Assembly (NCBI GenBank): GCA_014360645.1
Contig: JACIXD010000002.1
Location: 1-64,000 of the forward strand
Direction: 5' to 3'
From: Actinomycetota bacterium
Lineage (GTDB): Bacteria; Actinomycetota; Geothermincolia; Geothermincolales; RBG-13-55-18
Length of the DNA stretch: 64,000 nucleotides
In this document: in pieces, positions 32,505 through 41,581 of the stretch
Numbering within the stretch: position 1 is the stretch's first letter
How the letters are laid out: every line of letters begins with the position of its first letter
Translations under genes and position numbers: made by a program
Notes under the pieces: model-generated
Seen by the model: only the letters and a program-made list of their open reading frames with translations
Databases searched by the model: none
Told to the model about the DNA's origin: nothing

Positions 32505-34886
32505 ATGAGGATTTCGGAACGGAGGGGAATGAGAACTCCCGCGGGCAGGGTCGCGGCGCTTTGGCTGCTCTTCGCGGCAGCGGTCTTCATACTTTCCCCG
32601 GCCCTCTTTCCGGACACCGTACGCTCGCAACCCGCCTATTCCTACGACTCCTTCCACACCGAGATCGAGGTATCCCGCGACGGCTCGGTGCTGGTGCGCA
32701 ACCGTGCCACCTACTCCTTCCAGGACGACTCGGGATGGGTGGGCATCTCAGTGCCCGCCGCCTACGGCAGGGTCACGGAGGGCAGGGTGCTGGCGGGCGA
32801 CGGATCGGAGCTGCCCCGGGAGAGGTGGGACTACGAGGAGGACGATGCCGGTTACACCCTCTGGTGCCTGGTGGAAGGAACGAGCCCCACCGCCACCTTC
32901 ATCTACGAATACAGGTTGCGGGGCGCGCTGAGCACGGAGCCCGAAAAAGTCGGGCTGGAGGACTGGTTTGCCGTTCCCTCCGAGAGGAGCTCCCCCATAA
33001 GGCAGACCTCCGTGACCATCCGCCTGCCCGCAGGCCTGCAGGCCTCGGATATAGAGCTGCGGACCACCCCCTACGATTACGCGGGGGAGATAAGCGCCAG
33101 GATCCAGGGCGACGACATGGCCATCGTGGAGGCAGACTGGCTGGACGCCTCCTCTTCCTACTCCATCGACTGTTACTGGCCCTCCAGGGTCATGGACCAG
33201 GGAGGCCTTGACTCCGGTTTCCCGGCGACCGCCGAGAAGAGCTGGGAGTTCGAGCGCTTCGACGTGGACATCACCCTGCACCCGGACTCCACCTACACCG
33301 TGCGGGAGACCCAGGTGGTCAACTTCCACGGCAGCTTCAGCTGGCTCAACCGCGACCTGAGCACCTCCTACGCCTCCTTCGGCGAGGGACGCACCTACGG
33401 GCGGGTGAGGGTGCGGGACATCGCCGTCTTCGATCTGGAAGGCAACCCCTACGACCGGAGCTCCTGGAGCGTGGAGGACTACAGCGGCGGAAAAACGGTG
33501 CGCATCCAGTTCGAAGCGCGCGACGAGCAGAGGGGCTGGATCATCGAGTACCGCATGAGCGGCGCCTTCATCTTCGCGGAGGACTACGACCGCCTGTACT
33601 GGAACGCCGTCTCCATAGACCGCGAGGTCCCGGTGAAGTCCTCGGCCATAACCGTCCACCTCCCGCCCGGCACGGACATGGGCTCCGTGCGGGCCACCCA
33701 GTACCTGGACATCTACAGCCCGCCCTCCACCTACGACTCCGAGGTCGAGGGGAACGAGCTGCGGTGGAGGGTGAGGGACATCGCGCCCCACACCACCTTC
33801 ACCATAGACGTCGCCCTGCCCAAGGGAACGGTGAAGGTGCCCTGGCAATACGGCAGGACCTGCGGCATCGCCGTCACGGCCTCCTCGGGAGCCCTACTAG
33901 CGGGGGTGTTCGTGTTCATGATCCTGCTGTGGTGGCGCAGGGGGAGGGACCTGGGGAGGACGGGCACCGGCATGGTGCGCTACGATCCCCCGGAAGGCAT
34001 GACCCCCGCCATGCTGGGGATGCTGGTGCGCGAAAAGCCGCGCGTGGAGGACATCACCGCCACCATCGTGGACCTCGCCCGCCGGGGATACCTGAAGATA
34101 AAGGAGGCGGAAAAGCGCTCTCTCATCCGGGTCACCGAATACGCCTTCCAACGCCTCAGGAAAGACCTTTCCGACCTCCTGCCCTACGAGAGGATGGTGT
34201 TGGAGGGACTCTTCGCGTCCGGGGACTTCGTGGAGGAGAAGGACCTCAAGGACAGTTTCTACGTCCACGTCAGGGGCATCCTCTCCGGGGTACGCCAAGA
34301 GGTCATGTCGCGGGGTCTCTTCGTGCACGACCCCGAAAGCGTGCGGAGATCCTACTATCTCGGCGGGTCTCTCCTAGCCCTGCTTCCCGCCGCTGCGGCC
34401 CTGCTGTCGCCGATCTGGGTGGACCCGGGCTGGTTCCTGGTCCTCCTCTTCTCCTTTCTTCCCATGGGAGCGCTGGTGGCCTTCGTGGGGCGCTTCATGC
34501 CGCGGCGGAGCCCCGAGGGGTCACGCCTCTACGAGCACGCCATGGGTTGGCGTGATTTCACCGTCACCGCCGAGGGCGAGGAGCTGGATAGCATGACCCC
34601 GGAGAACTTCCAGGCCGGCCTGCCCTATGCCATGGTGCTGGGCATCACCGAGGCCTGGGCGCAGAAGTTCAGGGACATCTACACCTCGCCGCCGGAGTGG
34701 TTCAGCGGCGCGTCGCCCACCTTCAGCGCCGTCTACCTCGCCTCCTCCCTGGACCGCATGACCGGACGGCTCAACTCCACCCTCACCTCTTCTCCCAGCT
34801 CCTCGGGTTCGGGGGGAGGAGGCGGAGGCTTCGGGGGCGGTTCCTCCGGCGGCGGTTTCGGAGGCGGCGGCTCCTCCGCGGGATGA
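32505..34886 (+). CDS. DUF2207-type membrane protein with glycine-rich tail
   Basis: About 793 residues. A signal/transmembrane helix (AALWLLFAAAVFILSPALF) is followed by two repeated extracytoplasmic beta-rich domains (YSFQDDSGWVGISVPAAYG and later NRDLSTSYASFGEGRTYG), then a transmembrane helix (SSGALLAGVFVFMILLWWRRG), a cytoplasmic winged-helix-like part, further helices (SLLALLPAAAALLSPIW, WFLVLLFSFLPMGALVAFVG) and a Gly/Ser-rich end (GGGGGGFGGGSSGGGFGGGG). This layout matches predicted DUF2207 membrane proteins of unknown function. The start could be 32505 or 32529; neither ribosome site is ideal. Confidence 0.83.
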   Translation: MRISERRGMRTPAGRVAALWLLFAAAVFILSPALFPDTVRSQPAYSYDSFHTEIEVSRDGSVLVRNRATYSFQDDSGWVGISVPAAYGRVTEGRVLAGDGSELPRERWDYEEDDAGYTLWCLVEGTSPTATFIYEYRLRGALSTEPEKVGLEDWFAVPSERSSPIRQTSVTIRLPAGLQASDIELRTTPYDYAGEISARIQGDDMAIVEADWLDASSSYSIDCYWPSRVMDQGGLDSGFPATAEKSWEFERFDVDITLHPDSTYTVRETQVVNFHGSFSWLNRDLSTSYASFGEGRTYGRVRVRDIAVFDLEGNPYDRSSWSVEDYSGGKTVRIQFEARDEQRGWIIEYRMSGAFIFAEDYDRLYWNAVSIDREVPVKSSAITVHLPPGTDMGSVRATQYLDIYSPPSTYDSEVEGNELRWRVRDIAPHTTFTIDVALPKGTVKVPWQYGRTCGIAVTASSGALLAGVFVFMILLWWRRGRDLGRTGTGMVRYDPPEGMTPAMLGMLVREKPRVEDITATIVDLARRGYLKIKEAEKRSLIRVTEYAFQRLRKDLSDLLPYERMVLEGLFASGDFVEEKDLKDSFYVHVRGILSGVRQEVMSRGLFVHDPESVRRSYYLGGSLLALLPAAAALLSPIWVDPGWFLVLLFSFLPMGALVAFVGRFMPRRSPEGSRLYEHAMGWRDFTVTAEGEELDSMTPENFQAGLPYAMVLGITEAWAQKFRDIYTSPPEWFSGASPTFSAVYLASSLDRMTGRLNSTLTSSPSSSGSGGGGGGFGGGSSGGGFGGGGSSAG

Positions 34887-35254
34887 CCCCGGAATCGCGG
34901 CGCAACCGCTTGCGCGCCCCCCGGCTGCGGCCCTGCATACGGAATCGGGGACGGACATGAGGCCCACGGACCCATGCGGAGCGCGGTCAAACTCTATCGG
35001 GCATCGCCGCAAGACCATGATGCAGGAGTGGTGACGATGGAGAGGCCGAAGGCGGCTGCGCACAGGGGTATCTGATTTCCCCATCGGCCTTTATGGGCTC
35101 CCGCCGTCCTTTGCCGACCTTATGGCAGGAGCACGGCCGACGAGCTGTCAGGGCGGCTTTTCGTGGCGGAGCGCCACGCGGGCAACGGCCTCCGGGCCCT
35201 GGCTCCGCAGCCGGCACCGCCCGATCGTGCCCCGTGTCTTCGGTTGAGCGAGGC
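34887..35254. other. Intergenic region without a supported gene
   Basis: 368 bases of GC-rich sequence between convergent genes. Short open frames (34987-35217, 35093-35638) are shadows without ribosome sites. No terminator was evident by eye. Confidence 0.5.
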
Positions 35255-35563
35255 TCACTCGTGCTCGTGCCCGTGCTCGTGGGGATGGCTGTGGGTATGG
35301 GTGTGCGGGTGCTCGTGGGCGTGGGCGTGCGCCGCTTCCGCTTGCAGCCTCACCGCTTCCTCCACCGCGTCCTCGGTCCTCTCCAGGGCCCGCGAGAGCG
35401 TCTCCCGCACCCCCGAGAGGGCGGTTGCCAGTCCCTCCCAGCCCAGGTTGCCGGCCAGCGCCTCGTACTGCGAGAAGGCCTCCTCCTCGTCCCGCATGCG
35501 GCGCAGCGCTTGGCGCAGGGCCACCTTGAGCAGCAAAGGCGATCTGTCATCGTGTTCACTCAT
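35255..35563 (-). CDS. Small protein with a regular histidine tail (probable metal binding)
   Basis: 102 residues from ATG 35563. The first 75 are helical and acidic/basic (DDRSPLLLKVALRQALRRMRDEEEAFSQYEALAG, LGVRETLS-like helices). The last 24 alternate His with another residue at every second position, twelve histidines in all, ending HEHGHEHE. Such His-rich tails store or buffer nickel, zinc or cobalt. Upstream in-frame starts exist (35596), but the His tail and helical body begin at this ATG; ribosome sites are weak. I do not recognise the family. Confidence 0.65.
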   Translation of the reverse strand: MSEHDDRSPLLLKVALRQALRRMRDEEEAFSQYEALAGNLGWEGLATALSGVRETLSRALERTEDAVEEAVRLQAEAAHAHAHEHPHTHTHSHPHEHGHEHE

Positions 35564-35888
35564 GGCATGAGTATATACCAACGCATGCCCGCTCATGAAC
35601 AGGATGACCTGACCGTGGCTGTTACGGGCGCGGATTAGGGGGTAAAATCTAGTTTGACCGCACGGCTGTCGGCCCGGATACGGAGAATCGGGTAGAGCGC
35701 AATGCCGCCATCTCGGGGCAGCGGTGTTGCTGATTCGGGGCACGGGATATACGGGCCATGCATGCCTCCCCCGCGGGCACCGCCCGCCCTAGCGGGGACG
35801 GCAGTCCGCCCGGCGCGCCCTCACGGCAGCGGGGTGCGGTAAGCAGTTCGGCGATACGGGAAAGATACGTGTGAAGGGGGTAGATAGC
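35564..35888. other. Divergent intergenic region upstream of the acyl-CoA synthetase
   Basis: 325 bases between the His-tail gene and the acyl-CoA synthetase. TAAAAT at 35643-35648 is a possible plus-strand -10 box, without a good -35. AAGGGGG at 35876-35882 is the ribosome site for the next gene. Confidence 0.35.
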
Positions 35889-37409
35889 ATGAACATCGGT
35901 GAATGGCCGACGCGCTGGGCCGCCAGGTATCCCGACGAGCCGTATATAAAATACGGGGACCTCACCCTGACCAAGGGGGAGTTCAACGCCCGCATCAACC
36001 GCCTGGCCCACGCCTTCCAGGACATGGGTATAAGGAAGGGGGACCGCTTCGCCGCCCTCCTCGCCAACAGCCATGTATTCCTGGAGGTGCTCATGGCCCT
36101 CAACAAGCTGGGCGCCATCATGGTCCCCCTCAACTTCCGCCTCGCGGTGCCGGAGCTGGAGTACATCCTCAACGACTCCTCGCCCCTCGGCCTCATCTAT
36201 TCCCCGGAGTTCGCCGCGGCCGCGGAGGAGCTGCGGGGCAAGGTCCCCTCGCTGCGCGTGTTCCTGCGCGAGCTGGAGGGCGGAAACGAGAACGACCCCC
36301 TCTACGAGGAGTGGACGGCGGGCAAACCCGAAGAGGAACCCGAACCCGACGCCGAGGTAACCCTGGACGACATCCAGTTCATCATGTACACCTCGGGGAC
36401 CACGGGCAAGCCGAAGGGGGCGGCCATCCTTCACGGCAACACGCAGTGGAACGCCATCAACTCCATCCACATGTACGCCTTCGACTCCGGCGACATCAGC
36501 ATCGCCTGCGCCCCTCTTTTCCATATCGGCGGGCTTGCCGTCTCCGCCTTCCCCGCCCTCTACGTGGGGGCGAAGGTGGTCATCCAGCGTTTCTTCAACC
36601 CCGTGGAGACCCTCAAGCTCATCGAGCAGGAGAAGGTGACCTTCATGTTCGGCATCCCGGTGATGTTCCTGCTCATGACCCAGGTGCCGGAGTTCGAGAC
36701 CACCGACTACTCCAGCGTGCGCTTCTTCATCGCCGGCGGGGCTCCCTGCCCGCGTTCCCTCATCGAGACCTGGCTCAAGCACGGCATCACCTTCAACCAG
36801 GGCTACGGGATGACGGAGACCGCCACCGCCATCACCGCCCTGCGCACCGAGGACGCCCTGCGCAAGCTGGGATCCTGCGGCAAGCCCGTCTTCCACACCG
36901 ACATCAAGATCGTGGACATGGAGGGCAACGAGCTTCCCCGCGGGGAGATGGGCGAGGTGTGGGTGAAGGGCCCCAACGTCATCCGCGAGTACTGGAAGCT
37001 CCCGGAGGCCACCGCGGAGTCCATCACCGACGGGTGGCTACACACCGGGGACATGGGGTACATCGACGACGAGGGCTACCTCTACCTCGTGGACCGGCGC
37101 AAGGACATGTACATCAGCGGGGGAGAGAACGTCTATCCCGCCGAGGTGGAGGACGTGCTCATGTCCTTCGACAAGATCGCCGACGCCGGGGTCATCGGCA
37201 TCCCCGACGATAAGTGGGGAGAGGTGGGCCTGGCGGTGGTGGTGCCCACGCCGGGGGTCGAGGTCACGGAGGAGGAGGTCATCGCCTTCTGCCAAGGCAA
37301 ACTGGCCAAGTACAAGATCCCTAAAAAGGTGGTCTTCGTGGAGGCGCTGCCCCGTACCGCCACGGGCAAGATCCTGAAGAAAGAGCTCAAGGCCCAGTTC
37401 ATCCCGTAA
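35889..37409 (+). CDS. Long-chain acyl-CoA synthetase / AMP-dependent ligase
   Basis: 506 residues from ATG 35889. ATP-binding motif YTSGTTGKPKGA (P-loop), then QGYGMTETATAIT, and the hinge GWLHTGDMGYIDDEGYLYLVDRRKDMYISGGENVYPAEVE, which carries the conserved aspartate and arginine. The adenylation lysine is in PRTATGKILKKEL near the end. It activates a fatty or aromatic acid to its CoA ester, feeding the beta-oxidation-type enzymes of this region. Acyl chain length cannot be read. It starts after AAGGGGG. Confidence 0.93.
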   Translation: MNIGEWPTRWAARYPDEPYIKYGDLTLTKGEFNARINRLAHAFQDMGIRKGDRFAALLANSHVFLEVLMALNKLGAIMVPLNFRLAVPELEYILNDSSPLGLIYSPEFAAAAEELRGKVPSLRVFLRELEGGNENDPLYEEWTAGKPEEEPEPDAEVTLDDIQFIMYTSGTTGKPKGAAILHGNTQWNAINSIHMYAFDSGDISIACAPLFHIGGLAVSAFPALYVGAKVVIQRFFNPVETLKLIEQEKVTFMFGIPVMFLLMTQVPEFETTDYSSVRFFIAGGAPCPRSLIETWLKHGITFNQGYGMTETATAITALRTEDALRKLGSCGKPVFHTDIKIVDMEGNELPRGEMGEVWVKGPNVIREYWKLPEATAESITDGWLHTGDMGYIDDEGYLYLVDRRKDMYISGGENVYPAEVEDVLMSFDKIADAGVIGIPDDKWGEVGLAVVVPTPGVEVTEEEVIAFCQGKLAKYKIPKKVVFVEALPRTATGKILKKELKAQFIP

Positions 37410-37698
37410 TAAAGGCGGCCGCGGAGGGATCGCACCGCGCGGGGGCGACAGCGCCGCAGGCGCCGCGGCTCCCCGCCGCTTCGGAGACTGCCCGTGTCGG
37501 AGCCCGGCACGCATGCATGCGGAGGACGGGGAGGAGCCGGGAGAGAGGCTTGAGGTCTGCCCCGTTCTTCCTGGCTGATTCCCGGCACGCATGCATGAGC
37601 AGAACGGACATGCGCCTCGGGTCCCCATATCCAGGCCGGGCAGCCGCGGGAAGGTACGGCGCGCTCCCGTCCCCCGTCATTTCCGGTGAGGACGTCAT
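37410..37698. other. Intergenic region containing a repeated ACGCATGCATG motif
   Basis: 289 bases between convergent genes. The string CCGGCACGCATGCATG occurs twice, about 77 bases apart (near 37505 and 37582). Nothing coding is supported. Confidence 0.4.
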
Positions 37699-38184
37699 TC
37701 AGCCCACGCGCAGGTCCAGGTCCAGCAGCCAGAAGTCGGTGAGTCGGCCCTCCCTGTCCACCCCCGCCAGGAGGCAGTCCGCCACCTCGAACACCAACGC
37801 CGTCTCGCCGGAGATGGCTATACGCAGGGAGGCGGTTTCATCGTGCCAGAGGTATCTCGGCTCCGCCGGGAAAAAGGCCAGCTCCTCGGTATCCTCACCG
37901 GCGGGAAACGCGAGCACCCCGCGTGCGTCGGGGAGGGGCGGAGCCTCCGTGCCCTCGCTCTTCCACCTTCCCGTCTTCACGTAGGACTGCAGACCCACCA
38001 GCTCTCCTCCCTCGCCGTCCACCAGCACCACCAGCCTTCCCAGGCCGATGGTGCGCACGCGGGAGGGAGGTTTTTCCAGCCTCCTGAACTCCACCAGCTC
38101 CGGGAGGGGCTGGTAGATGTTCAAGCCGCGCGGCGGCTCCCGGTGGGTGAGCAGTGACACGCGGGGGTATTCCTCTTGCCGCAC
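37699..38184 (-). CDS. Hypothetical protein
   Basis: About 161 residues if started at GTG 38184, or about 153 from GTG 38160; the frame is open to 38298 with an Arg-rich extension that looks non-coding. The body is beta-rich (RTIGLGRLVVLVDGEGGELVGLQSYVKTG, SLRIAISGETALVFEVADCLL) and soluble, with an acidic C-terminus ending LLDLDLRVG. I do not recognise it. It is divergent from the epoxide hydrolase-like gene and converges with the acyl-CoA synthetase. Confidence 0.55.
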   Translation of the reverse strand: MRQEEYPRVSLLTHREPPRGLNIYQPLPELVEFRRLEKPPSRVRTIGLGRLVVLVDGEGGELVGLQSYVKTGRWKSEGTEAPPLPDARGVLAFPAGEDTEELAFFPAEPRYLWHDETASLRIAISGETALVFEVADCLLAGVDREGRLTDFWLLDLDLRVG

Positions 38185-38389
38185 CTCCGTCCTCCTCGTC
38201 GGAGCGAAAGCCTCCTGCCCACAACATTCTCCCCTCACCCGCCGGCCCCTGGCAACACCCTCCCGTCCGGGGCGACCCGGAGGACCTCGGGTGCGCATTC
38301 CCCGTTTTCATGCCCTCTGCACGGGGTATGATATCTCCGATATCTCCGCTGCGGCGGCCACGGCGAAAGGACCCGAAAGGAGCTTCGAG

Positions 38390-39274
38390 ATGGAAGAGGC
38401 GCTCAAGGCCCAGCATCATTACGCTCACGTCAACAACTTGCGTATGCATTACGTCGCCGCCGGCGAGGGCGCGCTGGTGGTGCTCCTGCACGGCTTCCCG
38501 GAGTTCTGGTATTCCTGGCGCCACCAGATACCCGTGCTGGCGCAGCGCTTCCGCGTGGTGGCACCGGACATGCGCGGCTACAACCAGACGGAGAAGCCGG
38601 TGGGGGTGGACAACTACCGCATCGGGGTCCTCATGGAGGACCTCGCCGGACTGATAAGGGAGCTGGGGGAGGAGAGGGCGGTCATCGTGGCCCACGACTG
38701 GGGAGGCGGGGTGGCCTGGCCCTTCGCCGCCCACTACCCCGAGATGGTGGAGCGCCTGGTCATACTTAATTGCCCGCCCCCCGCCGTGCTCATGCGCCAC
38801 CTCATGAGCAACCGCGCTCAGCTGCGCCGCTCCTATTACATGTTCCTCTTCCAGATCCCGCTCCTTCCCGAGATGGCCCTGCGTGCCCGAAATTACGAGA
38901 TGATCGAGCGAGCCTTCAGGGGATGGGCCATCGACAAGTCCGCCTTCAGCGACCGCGACATCGCCATGTTCAAAGAGGCCGCCGCCAAGCCCGGGGCGCT
39001 CACGGGAGGCATCAACTATTACCGCGCCGCCTTCCGCCAGTTCCTGCGCAACCCCCGCGGCGGCGGAGAGGGGCCCAAAGTGAGGTGTCCCACCCTGGTC
39101 ATCTGGGGGGAGGAGGACAGGGCCCTGGGCAAGGAGCTCACCTACGATTTCCACCAGGAGGTGGAGGGGCCGCTGGAGATACGGTACATCCCGCGCTGCA
39201 GCCACTGGGTACAGCAGGAACGGCCCGAGGAGGTCAACGCCCTGATCATGGATTTCTTGGGTCACCCCTGCTGA
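38390..39274 (+). CDS. Alpha/beta hydrolase, epoxide hydrolase-like
   Basis: 294 residues from ATG 38390 (AAAGGAG, 8 bases upstream). The oxyanion-hole motif HGFPEFWYSWRHQ is characteristic of soluble epoxide hydrolases and haloalkane dehalogenases. The nucleophile is the aspartate in AHDWGGG rather than a serine, which fits that group. A cap domain follows, then WGEEDRALG (acid residue) and the catalytic histidine in CSHWVQQERP. It would open epoxides, or possibly remove a halide, on lipid or xenobiotic substrates. Confidence 0.85.
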   Translation: MEEALKAQHHYAHVNNLRMHYVAAGEGALVVLLHGFPEFWYSWRHQIPVLAQRFRVVAPDMRGYNQTEKPVGVDNYRIGVLMEDLAGLIRELGEERAVIVAHDWGGGVAWPFAAHYPEMVERLVILNCPPPAVLMRHLMSNRAQLRRSYYMFLFQIPLLPEMALRARNYEMIERAFRGWAIDKSAFSDRDIAMFKEAAAKPGALTGGINYYRAAFRQFLRNPRGGGEGPKVRCPTLVIWGEEDRALGKELTYDFHQEVEGPLEIRYIPRCSHWVQQERPEEVNALIMDFLGHPC

Positions 39275-39367
39275 AACGCCTGATGGTAGGCCGCCCATGG
39301 GGCATGCCGAGAGGGGACGGTCGGCGTTCGCCGACGCCGCGGCGAGCTTCCCCGCCAGGGCGGCAAC

Positions 39368-39392
39368 AAAAAAGCCCCGGATTTCCCGGGGC
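39368..39392 (-). terminator. Rho-independent terminator after tRNA-Leu
   Basis: Stem GCCCCGG/CCGGGGC (39374-39380 with 39386-39392), 5-base loop, followed on the minus strand by TTTTTT. It lies 8 bases past the tRNA 3' end. Confidence 0.88.
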
Positions 39393-39400
39393 CAGATCCC

Positions 39401-39488
39401 TGGTGTCGGAGGGGGGACTTGAACCCCCATGAGGAAGCTCCTCACTAGGCCCTCAACCTAGCGCGTCTACCGATTCCGCCACTCCGAC
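39401..39488 (-). tRNA. tRNA-Leu, anticodon GAG
   Basis: 88 nt on the minus strand with a long variable arm (class II). The acceptor stem GTCGGAG pairs with CTCCGAC; the anticodon stem-loop is CTAGG-TTGAGGG-CCTAG, so the anticodon is GAG (reads CUC and CUU). The T arm holds GGTTCAAGTCC. The discriminator is A and CCA is encoded at 39401-39403. A terminator follows directly. Confidence 0.96.
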
Positions 39489-39508
39489 CCGTTACGGTAA
39501 ACCCGCCT

Positions 39509-39865
39509 TCAGCGGGAGGCCTGTTCGCCCTCCGCCGCCTCTCCGGGCTTGATCCTGCGGTTTCGGAAACCAGTATATACCTTCTGCCGGCGCGGGTCTA
39601 TTATCTTCGAGGCGTAAAACACGTCCCTGGACACCCTCCCGAACTTTCCCACCACCTGCACCCTGTCGCCGTCGTCCAGGGGGGGAGGGAACCGGAAGCC
39701 GCGGTAGAACCACACCTTGGTGCTGCCCCCGTCGTCCTCGACGAGGTCGAAATTGATGTCGAAGGTGAGGGTCTTGGACTTGCGGTTGGCGCGCCGGGGC
39801 ATGAGGGTGGGAAGGGGGTAGGTGGAGACGTTCAGGATTATCCCTCGCTTCGAGATCTTCGCCAA
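39509..39865 (-). CDS. Hypothetical protein with OB-fold-like pattern
   Basis: About 118 residues from TTG 39865, preceded by GGAGGAGAG. The frame is open to 39919, but the extension looks non-coding. The beta pattern KTLTFDINFDLVEDDGGSTKVWFYRGF and GDRVQVVGKFGRVSRDVFYASKII resembles an OB fold, so nucleic acid or ligand binding is possible. It ends 20 bases before the tRNA-Leu and is downstream of coaBC. No function can be assigned. Confidence 0.55.
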   Translation of the reverse strand: MAKISKRGIILNVSTYPLPTLMPRRANRKSKTLTFDINFDLVEDDGGSTKVWFYRGFRFPPPLDDGDRVQVVGKFGRVSRDVFYASKIIDPRRQKVYTGFRNRRIKPGEAAEGEQASR

Positions 39866-39955
39866 CTCTCTCCTCCAACACCCAGGGGCCATGCCCCTCC
39901 GCCCCGCCCGGCATGACACTATTTTATCGTCAGTGCGCCGGGCGCGCTTGAGACC

Positions 39956-41158
39956 TCAGGTCGCGGCCTCGCCCTTCAGGAGCCCAGCCACCTCTTCCCA
40001 TATGCGCACCGCGAGATCCGCCTTCGGCATGAGGTCCAGGCTCAACTCCCTGCCGTCGGCGAAGAGCAGCACCGCCAGGTTGTTGTCGGAATCGAACCCC
40101 GAACCGGGCGAAGACACGTCGTTCGCCACCAGCATATCCACCTTCTTCTCGCGCATCTTGGCGCGCGCTCTGGCGAGCAGCTCTCCGGTCTCGGCCGCGA
40201 AGCCCACCAGCACCTGCCCCTCCGCCTTCGCCTCCCCGAGCTCCGCGAGGATGTCCGGGGTGCGCACCAGCTCCAGCACCAGCCTCTCGCGCCCGCCCCT
40301 CTTTATCTTCTCGCTCTTCGCCTCCGCGGGGGTGAAGTCGGCCACCGCCGCCGCCATCACCACCACCCTGCACCGCGGCGCCCTCTCCATCACCTCGCGC
40401 CTCATATCCTCCGCCGTCTCCACCATCACCCTCTCCACCCCTCCGGGACAGGAGAGGGCGCTCGGTCCGCTCACCAGCTGCACCTCCGCTCCCATGCGCG
40501 CCGCCGTCGCGGCCAGGGCGTATCCCATCTTGCCGCTGGAGCGGTTGCCGATGAAGCGCACGGGGTCTATGGGCTCACGCGTGCCCCCGGCGGTCACCAG
40601 CACCGGCACCCCCGCCAGGACGCTCCCCATGCCCAGCACCCCGAGCACCGCCTCCACCACCGCCTCCGGCTCCGACATCCTCCCCGTACCCTCCTCTCCG
40701 CAGGCAAGGGGACCGCTCTCCGGGCCCACCACCGTGACCCCCCTCTTCCGCAGGGTCTCGAGATTGGACACGGTGGCGGGGTGCGACCACATCTCCCGGT
40801 TCATGGCCGGGGCCACCACCACCGGCGCACGGGTGGCCAGAAGGGTTGTGGACAGGAGGTCGTCGGCGAGGCCGTGGGCCATCTTGGCGATGATGTTCGC
40901 GGTGGCCGGCGCCACCACCACCACGTCCGCCTCCCTCGCGAGGTCGATGTGCTCCATGGGGGCCCCGCCCTCGGCGAAGAGGGCGAGGGCCACGGGGTTG
41001 GAGGTCACGGCGCGGAAGGTCGCCGGGCCCACCAGCCGCGCGGCGTTCTCGGTCATCACCACCTTCACCCGGAAGCCCCGCAGTACCAGACGGCGCGCCA
41101 GGTCGACCGCCTTGTAGGCGGCGATGCCGCCGCTGACGCCCATAAGGATGTTGTTCAT
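39956..41158 (-). CDS. coaBC: Bifunctional phosphopantothenoylcysteine decarboxylase / synthetase
   Basis: 400 residues from ATG 41158 (GGAGG upstream). CoaC, the N-terminal flavoprotein, has GVSGGIAAYKAVDLARRL and the conserved PAMNREMW with APATANIIAKMAHG. CoaB, the C-terminal synthetase, has TAGGTREPIDPVRFIGNRSSGKMG and FAAETGE. Together they convert 4'-phosphopantothenate plus cysteine to phosphopantetheine in CoA synthesis. Position next to rpoZ and gmk is the classic order. Confidence 0.97.
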   Translation of the reverse strand: MNNILMGVSGGIAAYKAVDLARRLVLRGFRVKVVMTENAARLVGPATFRAVTSNPVALALFAEGGAPMEHIDLAREADVVVVAPATANIIAKMAHGLADDLLSTTLLATRAPVVVAPAMNREMWSHPATVSNLETLRKRGVTVVGPESGPLACGEEGTGRMSEPEAVVEAVLGVLGMGSVLAGVPVLVTAGGTREPIDPVRFIGNRSSGKMGYALAATAARMGAEVQLVSGPSALSCPGGVERVMVETAEDMRREVMERAPRCRVVVMAAAVADFTPAEAKSEKIKRGGRERLVLELVRTPDILAELGEAKAEGQVLVGFAAETGELLARARAKMREKKVDMLVANDVSSPGSGFDSDNNLAVLLFADGRELSLDLMPKADLAVRIWEEVAGLLKGEAAT

Positions 41159-41318
41159 GTCCGGATGGCCTCCGCCCGCCGTCATGGCGATGCCGGCCTT
41201 CACGCCGGCAGCCCGTGCCCCCTCGGGGGATCCGCCACGGATCGCCCTTTCCCGGGTTTTCCCGCCGCCCTGGACCGGCGCCGGGGAGGGTCCACTCTGT
41301 CCCCGGGGGACCGACGCC

Positions 41319-41564
41319 TCATTTCAGGCTCTCCTCCGGGAGCTCGTATTCCAACTTGTCCGCGGCGATCTCCTCGAGGGCGAGGGAGAGGGCCTTGTTG
41401 GACGCCGACCTTATCTGCGGTCCCGCGTCGTGCCCAAGCCCCTCGCCGAGGTGGCGGAAATAGTTGTTGATCTGCCTCGCCCGCTTGGCGGCGGTGATGG
41501 TAAGGCTGAACCTGGAATTGTCGATCCACTGCAACAGGTCGTCTATCTTCGTCTTCATCAACAC
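41319..41564 (-). CDS. rpoZ: RNA polymerase omega subunit
   Basis: 81 residues or slightly fewer (GTG 41564, or ATG 41558). The family core is RFSLTITAAKRARQINNY, near the N-terminus, followed by acidic helices ending in LEEIAADKLEYELPEESLK. It stabilises the beta-prime subunit during RNA polymerase assembly. It lies 17 bases downstream of gmk; coaBC follows after 160 bases. GGGAGG sits 10 bases before the GTG. Confidence 0.92.
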   Translation of the reverse strand: MLMKTKIDDLLQWIDNSRFSLTITAAKRARQINNYFRHLGEGLGHDAGPQIRSASNKALSLALEEIAADKLEYELPEESLK

Positions 41565-41581
41565 GCCGGCAAAACCTCCCG

